DNA of 64,000 nt from Planctopirus ephydatiae (lineage in GTDB: Bacteria; Planctomycetota; Planctomycetia; Planctomycetales; Planctomycetaceae): NCBI RefSeq assembly GCF_007752345.1, contig NZ_CP036299.1, positions 2,309,001-2,373,000 of the forward strand, in the 5' to 3' direction. This document shows positions 16,868 to 28,783 of the stretch, piece after piece (position 1 is the stretch's first letter; each line of letters starts with the position of its first letter). The notes under the pieces were generated by a model. That model did not search any database and was not told where the DNA came from. It saw only the letters and a list, made by a program, of their open reading frames with translations. The position numbers and the translations under genes were made by a program.

Positions 16868-18148
16868 ATGACGATCAACCAGGAATCTGCATCACACGTC
16901 GAGACGGTTACTCAAATCGAGCAGCCCGGCGGATCACACCCCACTGCACACTCATCGAAGAAGGGGTTCTTCGTTTTCACCGGCTTATTTGTCATGGCCT
17001 TTCTCGTCTGGTATCTCAGAGACGACTGGTGGCCACGCGTGGAGGCGTTTGTCGGTCTGAAATCGGAAGTTCAAAAGCCACCGGCCCGCATCATCCCAGT
17101 CGGGACAACAGAAGTTCGCGAACAGAACATCAAACTTTATCTCAATGGATTAGGAACGGTCACGCCGTTTAAGACGGTCACAGTCCGGGCGCGAGTCGAA
17201 GGTGAACTGATTCGAATTGCCTTTACGGAAGGACAAATGGTTCAGGAAGGCGAACTTCTGGCCGAACTCGATAAGCGCCCATTCGAATTGCAGCGCGACC
17301 AGGCCATCGGGCAACTGGCTCGCGATGAAGCGGCACTCGCCTCTGCCCGGCTGACACTTCATCGCTACGAGCAATTGCTGAAAGAAAAAATCATTCCTTT
17401 GCAACAGGTACAGGAGCAGCGAGCCATCGTCGATCAGACGATAGGAATCATTCAGTCGGATCAGGCAGCCATTGCCAATGCCGAGTTGCAGATTGCTTAT
17501 TGCAGTATTACGGCACCCGTCTCAGGACGCATTGGCTTGCGATTGGTCGATCTGGGAAATATCGTCCGCGCGAATGATCCCACGGGGATTGCGGTGATCA
17601 ATCAGGTGCGGCCCATCACGATTGTCTTTACCGTCTCACAAGATGAAATCCCACGCATTCAACAGAGGATTCGCGAACAGAAATTACTGGAAGTTCTCGC
17701 TTACGACCGAGACTTTTCCAATCTGCTGGCGAAAGGGCAATTGCTGGCGGCCGACAATCAGGTAGATTCTGCCACCGGGACATTGAAGCTCAAAGCCATT
17801 GTCGAAGACGATGCTGACCGGTTGTTTCCCAATCAGTTTGTGAATACGCGGCTCCTGATCGATGAGCGGGTCGGTGCCATCACTGTGGCTTCAGCGGCCA
17901 TTCAGCAAGGGCCGGAAGGCTCGTTTGTGTATGTGGTGAATGCCGATCAGAAGGTCGATTTCCGACCGATTCAGACCGGGCCATCTGAAGGGAACCAAAT
18001 GATTGTCGAGTCAGGTCTGAAAGTCGGTGAGGTCGTGGTGATCGAGGGTATCGATAAGCTCAAACCGGGAGCACAAATCACTCTTCGCGATCAACCGGCG
18101 AGCCGCAAGGAAGAGACCAGCGATGTCACGCCGCCTGCAGCCAGATAG
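16868..18148 (+). CDS. mdtA: RND efflux periplasmic adaptor (MdtA-like)
   Basis: A 426-residue membrane fusion protein linking the inner-membrane pump to an outer-membrane channel. AGGAG lies nine bases before ATG 16868. One N-terminal membrane anchor spans residues 33-50. The biotin-lipoyl half-motif VRARVEGELIRIAFTEGQMV and its partner ITAPVSGRIGLRLVDLGNIV flank an alpha-hairpin (about 130-200). Beta-barrel and membrane-proximal domains follow. It is the first gene of an mdtABC-type operon with two pump genes downstream. No TolC-like gene and no BaeSR-type regulator are present in the window, so the outer channel must be encoded elsewhere. Confidence 0.92.
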   Translation: MTINQESASHVETVTQIEQPGGSHPTAHSSKKGFFVFTGLFVMAFLVWYLRDDWWPRVEAFVGLKSEVQKPPARIIPVGTTEVREQNIKLYLNGLGTVTPFKTVTVRARVEGELIRIAFTEGQMVQEGELLAELDKRPFELQRDQAIGQLARDEAALASARLTLHRYEQLLKEKIIPLQQVQEQRAIVDQTIGIIQSDQAAIANAELQIAYCSITAPVSGRIGLRLVDLGNIVRANDPTGIAVINQVRPITIVFTVSQDEIPRIQQRIREQKLLEVLAYDRDFSNLLAKGQLLAADNQVDSATGTLKLKAIVEDDADRLFPNQFVNTRLLIDERVGAITVASAAIQQGPEGSFVYVVNADQKVDFRPIQTGPSEGNQMIVESGLKVGEVVVIEGIDKLKPGAQITLRDQPASRKEETSDVTPPAAR

Positions 18149-18294
18149 GTCTTTTCAACTGAGTGCCGGGCATTGATGAGTGAGTCATCAAGTGGCTTTG
18201 CCAAAGCAGACCTCTCAATGCCGCATGAAGACCCGATCAACGGAATCACTTGTATTTGTACATCGCTTGGGACTGGTGAGGATCGAAAATCGAA

Positions 18295-21200
18295 ATGGAT
18301 CTTTCAAGGATTTTCATTCTCCGACCGGTCGCCACAGTCCTGCTGATGGTTGCGATTCTCCTTTCGGGAATGATCGCTTATCGCTTATTGCCAGTCTCTG
18401 CATTGCCTCAGGTCGATTATCCCACGATTCAAGTGGTGACATTCTATCCGGGTGCCAGTGCCCATGTGATGGCGTCATCCGTGACCGCACCCTTGGAACG
18501 GCAGTTCGGGCAGGTGCCCGGCCTGCAGCAGATGACATCGACCAGTTCCGACGGCAGTTCTGTGATCACATTACAATTTGAACTGGAACTCGATATCGAT
18601 GTCGCTGCTCAGCAGATCCAGTCATCGATTAACGTTGCTTCGACATTTCTACCCCGAGATCTCCCGAATCCGCCAATCTACACCAAAACAAATCCCGCCG
18701 ATGCCCCGGTACTCACCTTAGCTCTGACCTCGCAGACATTACCTTTATCGAAAGTCCAGGATCTGGCAGATACCCGCCTGGCACAAAAAATTTCTCAACT
18801 GAGTGGCGTGGGGCTTGTCAGTCTCAGTGGTGGTCAAAAGCCCGCTGTGCGAATTCAGGCCAATCCCGCAGCTCTTTCTCATCTGGGCTTAAGCTTGGAT
18901 GACATTCGTAATGTCGTGGCGACTGCCAACGTCAACCAGGCCAAAGGAAGTTTTGATGGCCCGAAGCAGGCCTTTACCATTGGAGCGAACGATCAGATTT
19001 ACGCCGCCAGGCAATACGCAGATTTGATTGTGGCCTATCGCAATGGTGCGCCAGTATTACTCTCGGAAGTCGCAAGGGTGATCGATGGTGTGGAAAATGA
19101 ACGACTGGCCGCCTGGTTGAATACGACTCCCGCGGTGCTGGTGAATATCCAAAGACAGCCAGGTGCTAATACGATAGAAGTGGTGGACAGGATTCGTGAC
19201 CTGCTTCCACAATTGAAAGAATCACTCCCGTCAGCGATTGATATCCACATCCTGACAGACCGATCGCAGACAGTGCGTGAATCGGTTGAAGCTGTCCATT
19301 TTGAACTGCTCCTGACCATTGCCCTCGTGGTGCTGGTGATCTTCTTGTTCCTTAGAAATCTTCGCGCCACGTTCATTCCCAGTGTGGCCGTTCCCCTCTC
19401 TTTAGTGGGGACATTTGGCGTGATGTATCTGTTGGGCTTCAGCCTAAATAATCTCACGCTCATGGCGCTTACGATCTCGACGGGCTTTGTTGTCGATGAT
19501 GCAATTGTGATGATCGAAAACATCATCCGCTACCTTGAAGAAGGAGATTCCCCGTTAGAGGCATCTCTTAAGGGGGCCCGTCAAATCGGCTTTACGATTA
19601 TCTCCTTGAGCGTTTCTCTGATTGCAGTGCTGATTCCACTGCTGTTTATGGGAGATGTCGTGGGACGACTCTTCCGTGAGTTTGCTGTGACCCTCAGTGT
19701 GACGATCCTCGTCTCGGCAGTGGTCTCTTTAACACTCACTCCGATGATGTGTGCCCGCCTGCTCAAAGAAACTCATCAGGCACAGCAGGGTTCGCTATAT
19801 CGTCAGTCGGAAGCGTTTTTTGAGTGGGTTATTGCCCGCTACGGAGATTCTCTCAAGGTGGTTCTCAGGCATCAACTGGCCACAATGGTGGTGTTCGCGG
19901 CTACCGTCGTCGCCACGATCTACCTCTACATGATTGTACCGAAGGGCTTTTTCCCGGTGCAGGATACAGGAGTGCTCCTGGGGATTTCAGAAGCATCGCA
20001 GAGCATTTCGTTCGAGGCGATGTCCCAAAGACAACTCGAACTCAATCGCGCGATACTGGAAGATGAAGATGTTGCAAGTCTCTCCAGCTATATTGGTATT
20101 GATGGTACGAACACCACGGTCAACAGTGGCCGAATTCAGATCAATCTCAAACCATTGGAAGAGCGTCATGCCAGTGCCAGTGAGATTCTCAGTCGGATAC
20201 AGAAGCGCGTCGATAGCATTCCGGAAATTCAACTTTATTTACAGCCCGTTCAGGATTTAACAGTCGAGACGAAATTAAGCCGGACTCAATACCAGTACAG
20301 TTTGGAATGCCCCAATACCAAAGACCTTGAAGAATGGGCACCTCGATTTGTAGAGCGACTCCGAGAGTTGCCTGAGCTCCGGGATGTCGCCAGTGATCAG
20401 CTCAATCGGGGATTACAGTTGCGAGTCCGAATCGATCGTGATATCGCCTCGCGATTGGGAATTACTCCGTTCATGATTGACGAGGCTCTCTATAACGCCT
20501 ATGGCCAGAGGCAGATCTCGATCATGTTTACCGAACTGAACCAGTACCGAGTGATCCTGGAAGTTCTTCCCGAATTCCGCAATTCCCCGAAAGATCTCAG
20601 TGAGATCTATATCCAGCCTCCTGGCGGTAAGCCGATCCCATTGAATACCTTTGCCACTCTGGAGGATTCGAATACAGCCCTGACGGTGAACCATCAGGGA
20701 CAGTTTCCCGTCGTGACGGTTTCCTTCAATCTCGCTCCTCAAGTCTCTTTAGGAGCGGCGGTCGCAGTGATTGGCCGCGTCCACGAGGAACTGGATATGC
20801 CGGCAGGTATCGTCGGTGGATTCCAGGGAACAGCCGAGGCTTTTACGGCTTCACTGCGCAGTACTCCGTGGCTGATACTGGCAGCACTGGTTACGGTCTA
20901 CATTGTCCTGGGAGTCCTCTATGAAAGTTTTATCCATCCATTGACCATTCTTTCGACACTTCCTTCCGCTGGAGTGGGAGCACTGGCTGCCATGCTGCTC
21001 TGCCGGGTCGATCTCAGTGTGATTGGTCTGATTGGAATTATTCTGCTGATCGGTATCGTGAAAAAGAATGCGATCATGATGATCGATTTTGCGATTGATG
21101 CACAGCGGGTTGATCGTAAGTCGGCCGAAGACGCGATTTTTGAAGCATGCCTGTTGCGGTTCCGTCCCATCATGATGACGACGATGGCGGCACTCCTGGG

Positions 21201-21450
21201 CGCAGTTCCTTTAGCCATAGGTCATGGATCTGGCTCGGAACTTCGCAGCCCGCTGGGGATTACGATTATCGGTGGATTGATCGTCAGCCAGTTACTCACA
21301 CTTTACACAACACCTGTGATCTTCTTGTGGTTCGAACGCCTCAGTGAGCGAATGGGTTTTTCTGCATCTCGTGCAGAAATTTTCCAAAAAGAGCTTGATC
21401 GAGATGACTATGAAAGCGGTTATGTGGCTCTTTCCGGAGAGCGTGCATGA
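18295..21450 (+). CDS. mdtB: RND multidrug efflux pump subunit MdtB-like
   Basis: A 1051-residue HAE1-type proton/drug antiporter. Strong MdtB-like features start at the N-terminus: [40 protein letters not shown]. The proton-relay acidic pair is in TM4 ([10 protein letters not shown]) and the essential Lys is in TM10 ([14 protein letters not shown]). The large periplasmic loops between TM1/TM2 and TM7/TM8 are complete. Its stop overlaps the start of the next gene in ATGA, so the two are translationally coupled, as expected for a heteromeric MdtB2C-type pump. The 146-base gap after the adaptor gene contains no recognisable feature. Confidence 0.94.
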   Translation: MDLSRIFILRPVATVLLMVAILLSGMIAYRLLPVSALPQVDYPTIQVVTFYPGASAHVMASSVTAPLERQFGQVPGLQQMTSTSSDGSSVITLQFELELDIDVAAQQIQSSINVASTFLPRDLPNPPIYTKTNPADAPVLTLALTSQTLPLSKVQDLADTRLAQKISQLSGVGLVSLSGGQKPAVRIQANPAALSHLGLSLDDIRNVVATANVNQAKGSFDGPKQAFTIGANDQIYAARQYADLIVAYRNGAPVLLSEVARVIDGVENERLAAWLNTTPAVLVNIQRQPGANTIEVVDRIRDLLPQLKESLPSAIDIHILTDRSQTVRESVEAVHFELLLTIALVVLVIFLFLRNLRATFIPSVAVPLSLVGTFGVMYLLGFSLNNLTLMALTISTGFVVDDAIVMIENIIRYLEEGDSPLEASLKGARQIGFTIISLSVSLIAVLIPLLFMGDVVGRLFREFAVTLSVTILVSAVVSLTLTPMMCARLLKETHQAQQGSLYRQSEAFFEWVIARYGDSLKVVLRHQLATMVVFAATVVATIYLYMIVPKGFFPVQDTGVLLGISEASQSISFEAMSQRQLELNRAILEDEDVASLSSYIGIDGTNTTVNSGRIQINLKPLEERHASASEILSRIQKRVDSIPEIQLYLQPVQDLTVETKLSRTQYQYSLECPNTKDLEEWAPRFVERLRELPELRDVASDQLNRGLQLRVRIDRDIASRLGITPFMIDEALYNAYGQRQISIMFTELNQYRVILEVLPEFRNSPKDLSEIYIQPPGGKPIPLNTFATLEDSNTALTVNHQGQFPVVTVSFNLAPQVSLGAAVAVIGRVHEELDMPAGIVGGFQGTAEAFTASLRSTPWLILAALVTVYIVLGVLYESFIHPLTILSTLPSAGVGALAAMLLCRVDLSVIGLIGIILLIGIVKKNAIMMIDFAIDAQRVDRKSAEDAIFEACLLRFRPIMMTTMAALLGAVPLAIGHGSGSELRSPLGITIIGGLIVSQLLTLYTTPVIFLWFERLSERMGFSASRAEIFQKELDRDDYESGYVALSGERA

Positions 21451-24400
21451 ATCTTTCGACACCATTTATCTTAAGACCCGTCGGTACCACGCTGCTCACG
21501 ATGGCCATTATGCTGGCGGGTGCGCTCAGCTATTCTTTGTCACCAGTCGCACCTTTACCCCAGATTGATTTTCCCACGATATCGGTCAGTGCCAATCTGC
21601 CCGGAGCCAGCCCGCAGACGATGGCATCGGCTGTGGCAACACCTCTCGAGCGACAGTTTGGGCGAATCGCGGGTGTCACCGAGATGACATCCAATAGTTC
21701 GCTGGGGAACACATCGATCACGTTGCAGTTCGATCTGGATCGCAATATCGATGCAGCATCCCGTGATGTTCAAGCGGCGATTAACGCCGCCAGAGGTCAG
21801 CTTCCCACGAATCTACCGAATAACCCATCGTATCGAAAAGTGAATCCTGCCGATGCCCCGATCATGGGAATCAGTATTGTTTCTAAGACTTACACGCAAG
21901 CACAAATGTACGATGCGGCTGCAACGATCCTGCAGCAGAAATTGTCGCAGGTGCGTGGAGTGGGACAGATTATCATTGGCGGTGGTTCGGCACCGGCAGT
22001 GCGTGTTGACGTGAATCCAGCACTGCTGAATCATCTCGGTCTGGGATTGCAAGATGTTCGCGAAGTGCTGGGTAATGCAAATGCCAACAGACCCAAGGGG
22101 TTGATCGATGATGGTCAGAAAGCCTGGTCGTTAGATGCCACAGATCAGCTCTATCAAGCGGATGAATATGCCTCTTTAATACTTTATCAAAAGGATGGGG
22201 CGATTGTTCGACTGCGGGATGTCGCACGAGTCACAGACTCTGTCGAAAACAGCAGGTCTTACGGGATCAGCAATGGAGTTCGTTCTGTCTCTCTGCTGAT
22301 ATTCCGCCAGCCAGGCGCGAATATTATCGAAATTGTCGACAAGATCCGCGCGATGGTGCCGCAGTTAGATGCTCAAATTCCGGCTGAGATGGAATTACGG
22401 GTGACGATGGATCGAACCGCCACGATTCGGGCATCGCTGGAAGATGTGCAGTTTACTTTGGTCCTGTCGGTGGGGCTGGTGATTCTCGTCGTGTTTTTCT
22501 TTCTCAGAGATCTCCGGGCGACGATTATCCCTTCCGTAGCAGTGCCTGTCTCGCTGGTGGCAACTTTTGGGGCCATGTATTTACTCAATTACAGTCTTGA
22601 TAATCTCTCGCTGATGGCGCTGACCATTGCAACGGGATTTGTGGTCGATGATGCGATTGTGGTGATCGAAAATATTTCTCGCCATCTGGAAGAGGGGATG
22701 TCGCCTTTGGCGGCTTCGATTCGAGGTGCCCGCGAAATTGGTTTTACCGTATTGTCGATCAGTATCTCTCTAGTTGCCGTATTTATACCGATCCTGCTCA
22801 TGAACGGACTCGTGGGACGGTTGTTCCGAGAGTTTGCAGTGGTACTCTCCGTGGCGATTGGCGTCTCAATGGTGGTCTCCTTAACGACGACCCCCATGAT
22901 GTGTGCCTGGATGCTCAAGGATCGTACAGTCAAAGATCGCGGCTGGCTTTTTCGCTGGACAGAAGCGATTTTTGATTTATGGATTCGCATGTATGCCTCG
23001 AGCTTGCGTGTCGTCTTGCGGCATCAGTGGATGACGTTGATTGTGACCATGGGAACAATTGCCCTGACAGGTTACCTGTATGCAGTAATTCCGAAAGGGT
23101 TTTTCCCTCAGCAGGATACTGGGCGTCTTTCTGCCAATCTTGTGGCAGATCAGGCCACCTCCTTTCGAGCCATGACAGCACTGCTCGATCAATTCGCAGC
23201 AGTTATTGAAGACGATCCGGCTGTAGCGACCGTTCAGGCTTCGATTGGAGGAGGCTTTGGTGGAGCCACAAATTCAGCGAGAATCTTTGTGATGCTTAAA
23301 CCATTGAGTGAACGAAGGGCGACCCCCGAACAGATCATGGGACGGATTCGTGCGAAAGCCTCGAAGATTCCCGGAGCTGCACTTCTGATGCAGTCAGTAC
23401 AGGATCTTCGAATCGGTGGACGCGGGAGTAGTGCTCAATATCAATACAGCCTTAAGGCAGACAGTATTGAAGAGCTGAATGAATGGACGCCGAAACTTCT
23501 CGACCAGATGCGGCATATACCGGGCATCGTCGATTTGAATTCTGACCAGCAGAATGGCGGCCTGCAGACCCGGTTAGAGATTGATCGAACAACAGCTGCC
23601 CGGTTAGGAGTTTCACTCGCACAGATTGATAATACGCTGTACGACGCCTTTGGTCAGAGGCAGGTTTCAACAATGTACAAATCGCAGAACCAGTACCGCG
23701 TTGTGATGGAGGTCGATCAGGAGTTTGCTGAGAATCCGGATGCGTTGAACGGGCTTTATGTGCAGGGGCCGGAAGGGGCGCAAATTCCACTTCAGGCATT
23801 ATGTACTATCACGAAAACGAATTCGTCGCTATCTGCCAATCATTCGGGGCAGTTCCCCTCAGCGACGATTTCATTCAATCTGGCCCAGGGAGTCTCGTTG
23901 AGTCAGATTGTCCCTCAGATCGAGCAGATGTCGGTCAATCTGGGCTTGCCGGAAAACATCCAGGGCAAATTTGCGGGTGCAGCCGAGGCCTTTCAATCGT
24001 CGTTAAATTCTCAACCGCTCCTGATTCTGGCGGCACTGGTTTCAGTCTATATTGTGCTGGGGATTCTCTATGAAAGTTACATCCATCCGTTGACTATTCT
24101 TTCAACTTTGCCATCAGCGGGAGTCGGGGCCTTACTTGCCTTACTGTTATGTGGTTATGAGTTGAATGTCATGTCGTTGATCGGGATTCTGCTTTTGATC
24201 GGGATTGTGAAGAAGAACGCCATCATGATGATCGACTTTGCCATTGAAGCCGAACGCACCGAAGGAAAATCACCGGAAGAAGCGATCTTTGAAGCCTGTC
24301 TCATGCGGTTTCGTCCCATCACCATGACGACAATGGCCGCACTCTTTGCGGGCTTGCCATTAGCTGTCGGTTCTGGCAATGGAGCCGAGATCCGCCAGCC

Positions 24401-24578
24401 ACTGGGGATTGCCATTGTGGGCGGCTTGATCTTCAGCCAGGTCTTAACCTTGTATACAACACCTGTGGTGTACCTGTTTCTTGACCGACTTCGCCTTCGA
24501 TTCGGAACTAAAGCCGATTCTCGATTGGCAATTTCCCATCAGGAATCATCGAGGGAGGGGCTGGCAACTTCCGTTTGA
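21447..24578 (+). CDS. mdtC: RND multidrug efflux pump subunit MdtC-like
   Basis: A 1043-residue paralogue of the preceding pump. It resembles MdtC rather than MdtB: LPVAPLPQ-type segment ([16 protein letters not shown]), [23 protein letters not shown]-like [16 protein letters not shown]4 [17 protein letters not shown] and TM10 [14 protein letters not shown] carry the proton-relay residues. The start codon overlaps the mdtB stop (ATGA at 21447-21450). No terminator is evident in the 190 bases before the kinase gene, so read-through into the kinase is possible. Confidence 0.94.
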   Translation: MNLSTPFILRPVGTTLLTMAIMLAGALSYSLSPVAPLPQIDFPTISVSANLPGASPQTMASAVATPLERQFGRIAGVTEMTSNSSLGNTSITLQFDLDRNIDAASRDVQAAINAARGQLPTNLPNNPSYRKVNPADAPIMGISIVSKTYTQAQMYDAAATILQQKLSQVRGVGQIIIGGGSAPAVRVDVNPALLNHLGLGLQDVREVLGNANANRPKGLIDDGQKAWSLDATDQLYQADEYASLILYQKDGAIVRLRDVARVTDSVENSRSYGISNGVRSVSLLIFRQPGANIIEIVDKIRAMVPQLDAQIPAEMELRVTMDRTATIRASLEDVQFTLVLSVGLVILVVFFFLRDLRATIIPSVAVPVSLVATFGAMYLLNYSLDNLSLMALTIATGFVVDDAIVVIENISRHLEEGMSPLAASIRGAREIGFTVLSISISLVAVFIPILLMNGLVGRLFREFAVVLSVAIGVSMVVSLTTTPMMCAWMLKDRTVKDRGWLFRWTEAIFDLWIRMYASSLRVVLRHQWMTLIVTMGTIALTGYLYAVIPKGFFPQQDTGRLSANLVADQATSFRAMTALLDQFAAVIEDDPAVATVQASIGGGFGGATNSARIFVMLKPLSERRATPEQIMGRIRAKASKIPGAALLMQSVQDLRIGGRGSSAQYQYSLKADSIEELNEWTPKLLDQMRHIPGIVDLNSDQQNGGLQTRLEIDRTTAARLGVSLAQIDNTLYDAFGQRQVSTMYKSQNQYRVVMEVDQEFAENPDALNGLYVQGPEGAQIPLQALCTITKTNSSLSANHSGQFPSATISFNLAQGVSLSQIVPQIEQMSVNLGLPENIQGKFAGAAEAFQSSLNSQPLLILAALVSVYIVLGILYESYIHPLTILSTLPSAGVGALLALLLCGYELNVMSLIGILLLIGIVKKNAIMMIDFAIEAERTEGKSPEEAIFEACLMRFRPITMTTMAALFAGLPLAVGSGNGAEIRQPLGIAIVGGLIFSQVLTLYTTPVVYLFLDRLRLRFGTKADSRLAISHQESSREGLATSV

Positions 24579-24771
24579 CGAGGCTTTTGTGGTGCCAATC
24601 TGTGGTGCGTTGTTTCTTCTGGTGGTCGACTGGTTGAACAGGTCATGATGGCCAGTAGTCCGGGGCGTGTTTCCCGGTTATACTGAGATTGTTGCAGACT
24701 TCTTTGGGCCCATCGAGAGAGTGTCTTTCTGAACCCTTTCTGTATCGCTTTGTGGAAGAGTCGTTCTCGTG

Positions 24772-25665
24772 ATGGACTTTCTAAAAAAACTGTTCCAAAG
24801 CAAACCCCGTGTTCAGAAGGTCGATATCGGCCGTCGTTTTGAACTCTACGGGCGTGTCGGTCAGGGGAGTATGTCGAAAGTCTGGAAAGCGCGGGATTCC
24901 AAACTCGGCAAGATTGTGGCCCTGAAAGTCCTCGACATCGACAAAACCAACCGTCTGGAGGCTCGATTTAAGGGGCTCAAAAAACCAACCGAAGGTGAGA
25001 TTGCCATCACCCTCAAACATCCCCATATCGTGAAAACGTTTGAGCATGGGGTGACAACCAAAAACGAGGCTTATCTCGTGATGGAGTTTGTCGAAGGGGT
25101 CGCTCTGAGTTTTCTGATCAGTGCTCAGAACGATGTCATGAAAAAGCACTGCCTGCGAATGACAATCGAATTAGGAGAAGCGATCAATTACTTCCATCGG
25201 CAGAACTGGATCCATCGCGATATCTGTCCGCGAAATATTCTGCTCGATGAAAACCACCGCATCAAATTGATCGACTTTGGACTGGTGGTTCCCAATACAC
25301 CGCATTTTCAGGCTCCTGGTAATCGCACAGGCACTGCGAACTACATGGCACCTGAACTGATTCGCCGGCAACGGACAGATCAGCGGATTGACATTTTCTC
25401 ATACGCCGTCACCTGCTTTGAAATGTTTGCCGGTCAGTTACCGTGGGAATCTGGTCAGACACTGGAGTCGATTCTTTCCCATTTAAATTCGCCACCCGCC
25501 GATCTCAAAACATATTGCCCCGATCTTGATGATCGAATTGTTCAGGCTGTCATGAAGGGATTGGCCCTTCAGACGAATGATCGCTGGCAGAGAATCAGCG
25601 AAATGATTGAGGTTCTAAGAAGTGTGCATCAGGAGCAGAGTGCCAAAGATCCAGCGAACTCATGA
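24772..25665 (+). CDS. Hanks-type protein kinase with unusual catalytic loop
   Basis: A soluble kinase of 297 residues; a GTG immediately upstream (24769) fits the GGAAGAG at 24754-24760 slightly better. The Gly-loop is degenerate (GRVGQGSMSKVWKA). The ATP-anchoring Lys is K52 in ALKVLD, the catalytic loop is HRDICPRN (148-155) and the metal motif is DFG (168-170), followed by GTANYMAPE. The usual HRDLKPxN lysine is replaced by Cys, while Arg occupies D+4, as in the HRDLAARN loop of tyrosine kinases. No transmembrane or sensor domain follows, unlike most planctomycete kinases. The substrate is unknown. Confidence 0.88.
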   Translation: MDFLKKLFQSKPRVQKVDIGRRFELYGRVGQGSMSKVWKARDSKLGKIVALKVLDIDKTNRLEARFKGLKKPTEGEIAITLKHPHIVKTFEHGVTTKNEAYLVMEFVEGVALSFLISAQNDVMKKHCLRMTIELGEAINYFHRQNWIHRDICPRNILLDENHRIKLIDFGLVVPNTPHFQAPGNRTGTANYMAPELIRRQRTDQRIDIFSYAVTCFEMFAGQLPWESGQTLESILSHLNSPPADLKTYCPDLDDRIVQAVMKGLALQTNDRWQRISEMIEVLRSVHQEQSAKDPANS

Positions 25666-25795
25666 ACGGAATCGACCAGCTTTCAATCCAATGGGCCGTC
25701 AGATTATGCTGACTTTAAACCTCGGCGTCTGACGAGGTCGCCTTGAGTGTGCCAAGTCAGTTTCTCATCAAGTCTTCGATGGATTCCTGGGACTT

Positions 25796-27838
25796 ATGCT
25801 GGATATCTCGCATCTGAATCGCCCACAGCAGGAGGCCGTGCGGACACATCGCGGGCCACTTCTGGTTCTGGCAGGCGCTGGAACTGGCAAGACACGAGTC
25901 ATTACCTATCGCATGGCCGATCTGATCGCTGCTGGTGTTGATCCTGAGCGAATTCTTTCGGTGACGTTCACCAATAAAGCTGCCAGGGAAATGCTGGATC
26001 GAACGTCTTTACTCTTAGGTCGCACCATGAAAAAGCGGCCCACAATCTCGACGTTTCACAGTTGGTGTGTGGGCATTCTGAGGCAGGAAATTGATTCACT
26101 GGGATATCCCAAACAGTTTGTGATTTATGATCGAGGAGATCAGGAGTCAGCGGCACGAAAAGCACTTCAAGTTCTCAAGATGACCGATACGGCTTTGAAA
26201 CCCGGAGATCTTCTCGCTCAGATCAGTCGCTGGAAGATGCAGGGAGTCACGCCCGATCTCGCGCAGGAGATTGCCGATTCGGATCATGAGCAACTGGCCG
26301 GCATGGCTTACCGCAGGTACCAACTGGCGCTCAAGGCGGCTGGCGGAGTCGATTTTGATGACCTGCTGTTTCTGACGTGGCAATTGTTCAAACATCATCC
26401 GGATACTCTTGAAAGACAGCAGAATCGATTCGACTTTGTGCAGATTGATGAATACCAGGATACAAATGAACTGCAGTTTCGATTGATCGAAGCCATCGTG
26501 AGACGGCACCAGAATCTCTGTGTGGTGGGTGATGATGACCAGTCCATCTACGGCTGGCGCGGTGCCGAGGTGAAGCATATTCTTGGTTTTAAGCAGTCAT
26601 TTCCTGCAGCAAAAGTGGTGCGGCTGGAAGACAATTATCGCTGCACCGAATCGATTATTCAGTTGGCCAATCAACTCGTCGCCCATAATCGTGGTCGTCA
26701 TGAGAAACGATTGATTGCTCATCGGGGTGGAACATCGGTGGTGTTCCGGGAATATCCCGATGAACAGGCAGAAGCGGAAGGCGTTGTGCGGGATATTGCT
26801 TATCTGATTCATCAGCTCAATGTCAGGCCCTGCGAAATCGCGATCCTCTTTCGCACCAATGAGCAGCCTCGAATTTTCGAGCATGAACTTCGCCGCAAGC
26901 AGATTCATTATCGAATTGTGGGTGGGCAATCCTTCTTTGATCGCAAGGAAATCAAAGACCTGCAGGCTTATTTGAAAGTGCTGGTCAATCCACGGGATGA
27001 TCTTTCGTTACTGCGGATTATCAACGTGCCGCCGCGCGGGATTGGTGATGCGACCTGTGAGCGTTTACTGGCCAGAGCTGTGAAAGAAAAACGTCGATTC
27101 TGGGATGTGATTCCGGATGCGGCTGCCGCTGGGGAAATCACATCGAAGGCACTCAATAACTTGCGACAGTTTGAACAGCAGATGTCGGGTTTGAGAGAAG
27201 CCTTTAAACAACCCGGCGTCAAGTTAAGCGAAACATTCCTGCGGATGGTCGAGACCACTGGTTACGCCCGTGAGATCGAGCGAACCTATAAATCAGCCGA
27301 GCAGCAGGAAATGAGAAATCTGATTCTGGGTGAGTTTGCGAATGCGGTTTCGCAATATGAGTCCCAGTCGAGGTCCCCTTCACTGGAGGGATATCTCGAT
27401 GAAATTTCTTTGGGAGGATCTGATTTTGCTGCCCCCGAACGACCCGATGAAAATGCGATTACTCTGATGACTTTGCATAGTGCCAAAGGTCTGGAGTTTG
27501 AGCGGGTTTATCTTGTGGGGTTGGAAGAGGGCATATTGCCACACAAACGCAGTGTCGATGAAGAGTTTGAAAATCCATCCTCTGTCGAAGAAGAACGTCG
27601 GCTCTGTTATGTGGGAATTACGCGGGCGAAAGATTTTCTGACAATTACCCGTTCGCAGAGCCGGGTGAAATGGGGCAAGAAACGCGAGACCAAGCCATCA
27701 CGATTTTTGAAAGAAATGCGAACTGCAATCGAAACCACCGCCGCTCCGGAGGGAGCGGGCATTGATCCCGCGGCTCGATCCCGGACAACAGGTGGCGGAC
27801 GAACCAGCCATCCTGCCCCACATGGAGAAATGTTGTGA
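25796..27838 (+). CDS. UvrD/PcrA/Rep-type DNA helicase
   Basis: A 680-residue superfamily 1 3'-5' helicase. Walker A is LAGAGTGKT, motif Ia TFTNKAAREM, Walker B FVQIDEYQDTN, motif III GDDDQSIYGWRGA. Motif IV is NYRC and the later motifs are MTLHSAKGLEFERVYLVG and EERRLCYVGITRAK. The length and motif spacing fit PcrA/UvrD/Rep, which act in repair, replication restart and removal of RecA. The C-terminus is shorter than in UvrD and ends in a Gly/Pro/Thr-rich tail. Its stop overlaps the GTG start of tsaB, so the genes are coupled. Confidence 0.94.
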   Translation: MLDISHLNRPQQEAVRTHRGPLLVLAGAGTGKTRVITYRMADLIAAGVDPERILSVTFTNKAAREMLDRTSLLLGRTMKKRPTISTFHSWCVGILRQEIDSLGYPKQFVIYDRGDQESAARKALQVLKMTDTALKPGDLLAQISRWKMQGVTPDLAQEIADSDHEQLAGMAYRRYQLALKAAGGVDFDDLLFLTWQLFKHHPDTLERQQNRFDFVQIDEYQDTNELQFRLIEAIVRRHQNLCVVGDDDQSIYGWRGAEVKHILGFKQSFPAAKVVRLEDNYRCTESIIQLANQLVAHNRGRHEKRLIAHRGGTSVVFREYPDEQAEAEGVVRDIAYLIHQLNVRPCEIAILFRTNEQPRIFEHELRRKQIHYRIVGGQSFFDRKEIKDLQAYLKVLVNPRDDLSLLRIINVPPRGIGDATCERLLARAVKEKRRFWDVIPDAAAAGEITSKALNNLRQFEQQMSGLREAFKQPGVKLSETFLRMVETTGYAREIERTYKSAEQQEMRNLILGEFANAVSQYESQSRSPSLEGYLDEISLGGSDFAAPERPDENAITLMTLHSAKGLEFERVYLVGLEEGILPHKRSVDEEFENPSSVEEERRLCYVGITRAKDFLTITRSQSRVKWGKKRETKPSRFLKEMRTAIETTAAPEGAGIDPAARSRTTGGGRTSHPAPHGEML

Positions 27839-28524
27839 GCTGTCAACTGCCTCTGATTCTGGGGATCGAGACCTCAGGCCGTGAAGGTTCGCTGGCACTT
27901 GTCCGAGGGGAGGATATTGTCGCTGACCGTCAACTCGAAACGAAGGGGCGCAGGCATGCGCAAACACTCGTGGCTGAGCTGGCACAGATGTGCCGTGAGG
28001 CTCAAGTGCAACCTCACGAGATCACGGCTGTTAGCGTGAGTATTGGCCCCGGAAGTTTTACCGGGCTGAGAGTGGGTTGTACTGTGGCCAAGACATTTTG
28101 CTATACGACGGGAGCGAAACTGTTGGCGGTCGATAGTCTGCTGGCAAGCGCGACGGCCTCGGGTGGCGAACATCGTCAAGTCTGGGCGATTGAAGATGCC
28201 CAGCGTGGTGAATTGTTCGTGGGGCATTACCAGCGAAGTTCAATTGGTTTTTTGCGGAGTGATGCCATTCAGATCGTTAAGTCGCGGGAATGGCTCGCGG
28301 GCCTGACGACCACAGATGTGCTGATCGGCCCGGGATTGTCTCGAATTGTGGAGTTATCGACGGCAGCTCAGCGCATCGAAGCCAGTATAGCAGCCCCCCC
28401 CGCAACCACAATTGCCCGCCTGGCACAGAAACTCTATGACCAGGCACAGTTTTCAGATCCATGGACGCTCGAACCCTTCTACGCCAGGCTCAGTGCTGCG
28501 GAAGAAAAGGCGGCGAAAGGGTAA
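27835..28524 (+). CDS. tsaB: tRNA threonylcarbamoyladenosine biosynthesis protein TsaB
   Basis: A 229-residue protein of the TsaBDE complex that makes t6A37 on ANN-decoding tRNAs. It starts at GTG 27835, overlapping the helicase stop (GTGA). The ASKHA fold signature is ILGIETSGREGSLALV, followed by the TsaB marker VSIGPGSFTGLRVG and KLLAVDSLLA. The active-site metal residues of TsaD are absent, as is normal for the scaffolding TsaB. Translational coupling to a UvrD-like helicase is the notable context. No terminator is evident. Confidence 0.93.
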   Translation: MSCQLPLILGIETSGREGSLALVRGEDIVADRQLETKGRRHAQTLVAELAQMCREAQVQPHEITAVSVSIGPGSFTGLRVGCTVAKTFCYTTGAKLLAVDSLLASATASGGEHRQVWAIEDAQRGELFVGHYQRSSIGFLRSDAIQIVKSREWLAGLTTTDVLIGPGLSRIVELSTAAQRIEASIAAPPATTIARLAQKLYDQAQFSDPWTLEPFYARLSAAEEKAAKG

Positions 28525-28783
28525 GTCGCCAAATGAGTGCATAGCATCCAAGAATATTGTCACTAATCGCGCCAGTTCCATGATCTCAAGAAGAGGAGAA
28601 CTACTTTCATAACCAGTGGGATGCAGACCCCTGCAATTCCCTCGACTCGTGAAATGGGAAGCTGCAAAAGATTTCCTGATACCTCTATGCATTTCGTCGC
28701 ATCCAATCGAATAGGACGCATTATAAAATCGTATTTGAGAACGTCCGTAGCGATGGGAAACAGCACTCGACAAGGATGCGAAA

